Positions 41,352-41,873 of a DNA stretch of 41,873 bases are shown in pieces. The stretch is taken from assembly GCF_016428855.1 (NCBI RefSeq), contig NZ_JAELTN010000045.1:1-41873 (forward strand), written 5' to 3'. Each line of letters opens with the position of its first letter. Position 1 is the stretch's first letter. A program made the translations under genes and the position numbers. Origin of the DNA: Pedobacter sp. ASV28 (GTDB taxonomy: Bacteria; Bacteroidota; Bacteroidia; Sphingobacteriales; Sphingobacteriaceae). The notes beneath the pieces were generated by a model. The model saw nothing but the letters and a program-made list of their open reading frames with translations. It was not told the DNA's origin and did no database searches.

Positions 41352-41873
41352 ATGAATGCTCTTATAGATAAATTATCAAAACTCAATACAGGTACCAAAG
41401 CAACGATTGATGTACTTGTAAAGCTTTTCACCAAAACCGAGTTTAAAAAGGGATGGATGTTTGGCAATGGTGCATGGCAATCAGTTCCCATGCTCTACTA
41501 TATATCTAGTGGCCTTCTAAAAGGGTCTGTAGAGTACCGGGAAGTGTCATACCCGATATGGATGCTGGAAAGCGGTTTCTTAATTCCTAGTACCGGCTTT
41601 CTTTCCAAAAAAGGCATTCTTGAGGTAATAGAAGTGCTTAAACCAACAAAAGCCTATGCTTTAAATCTTCTACGGGCAGAGAAGTTGGCCGAGGATGATG
41701 TTAATCTTTATAAAATGCTTTTAGAGATTTATGAGGAAAACTTATTAGAAAGCCGAAATAGAGAATTAATGTTACATATTCCTAATGCAAAAGAACGATT
41801 GGCTTTTTTCATAGAGCATAATCCTGAACAGCAAAAGGCAATGACTGATGATCAAGTTGCGCAACTGCTGAGG
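41352..41873 (+). CDS. Crp/Fnr-like regulator, cut by the window edge
   Basis: 174 codons open to the last base, no stop. A double-stranded beta-helix-like region with YYISSGLLKGSVEYREVSYPIWMLESGFLIPSTGFLSKK is followed by a long helix and PNAKERLAFFIEHNPEQQ...DDQVAQLLR, the start of the DNA-binding domain as in Bacteroidetes Crp/Fnr proteins (NAKERYxxFLxxxP...IASYLG). Ligand-binding residues are not clear, so the signal is unknown. It may act on the GTGACA/TGTCAC site at 39330. Confidence 0.6.
   Translation, partial: MNALIDKLSKLNTGTKATIDVLVKLFTKTEFKKGWMFGNGAWQSVPMLYYISSGLLKGSVEYREVSYPIWMLESGFLIPSTGFLSKKGILEVIEVLKPTKAYALNLLRAEKLAEDDVNLYKMLLEIYEENLLESRNRELMLHIPNAKERLAFFIEHNPEQQKAMTDDQVAQLLR

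Noticed and set aside
1..41873. CRISPR array, rRNA, insertion sequence or retron
   Set aside because: No regularly spaced repeats, no transposase or reverse transcriptase motifs, and no rRNA sequence seen.

Overview
The window looks like a chromosome of a Bacteroidota species, most like the Sphingobacteriaceae (Pedobacter group). This rests on the complete set of Bacteroidetes-type conjugation genes (DUF4134/DUF4133/TraG/TraJ/TraK/TraM/TraN), RteC-type regulators, a promoter with the Bacteroidetes TTTG / TAnnTTTG boxes, stand-alone STN and double-glycine-leader proteins, and moderate-to-low GC. No identity can be proved from the sequence alone. Most of the window is one integrative and conjugative element (ICE).

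Layout. 1-2277: flank with a DinB-fold enzyme (244-762), a terminator joined to a weak tRNA-like tail, an HD-domain phosphohydrolase, a decayed serine-recombinase C-terminus (1907-2164), and the 3' half of a tRNA-Asn followed by its own terminator (2197-2277). That last structure is what remains on the distal side when an element inserts into a tRNA 3' end. I take it as the left boundary of the ICE; the intact tRNA-Asn and the integrase should lie beyond the right edge. 2682-7865: cargo. The main interest is a minus-strand cluster with an HTH regulator, a membrane fusion protein (inactive C39-like domain + VKOR + DsbA-like thioredoxin), a 71-residue double-glycine peptide with six cysteines in a cystine-knot-like order, and a TlpA-like oxidoreductase. 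Three copies of a GAGACATGTCTC-type palindrome flank the regulator. 7886-11989: a dinB-dnaE-like translesion polymerase operon with a clear promoter/operator. 12146-17075: anti-restriction and accessory genes (ArdC, M23 peptidase, DUF4099/DUF3945-like, small proteins with arginine-rich tails). 17123-33437: conjugation machinery, all on the minus strand and running from the MobC/relaxase pair through ParA, the two TraE-like proteins, TraF, TraG (VirB4), four secreted TraI-position proteins, TraJ, TraK, TraM, TraN to the VirD4-type coupling protein. 33447-34502: an orphan C5-cytosine methyltransferase with a second long reading frame of its own recognisable family nested inside it. 34503-35193: noncoding DNA with three stacked hairpins and AT-rich repeats, a good candidate for oriT and/or a replication origin. 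35194-37961: a toprim primase-like gene, its toprim-dead paralogue, and two paralogous small DNA-binding proteins. 38094-41873: regulatory end with two RteC-like proteins, an RNA-polymerase alpha-CTD-like small protein and a Crp/Fnr-like gene cut by the window edge.

How it works together (inference): MobC and the relaxase nick oriT in the 34.7-kb hairpin region, the VirD4-like protein passes the strand to the TraE-N channel, the M23 enzyme opens peptidoglycan, ArdC and the methyltransferase protect entering DNA, the primase and ParA help establishment, and the RteC/Crp/alpha-CTD-like genes control excision and transfer. The least described parts are the cystine-knot-like peptide system at 3.5-7.3 kb and the dual-coding methyltransferase locus at 33.5-34.4 kb.
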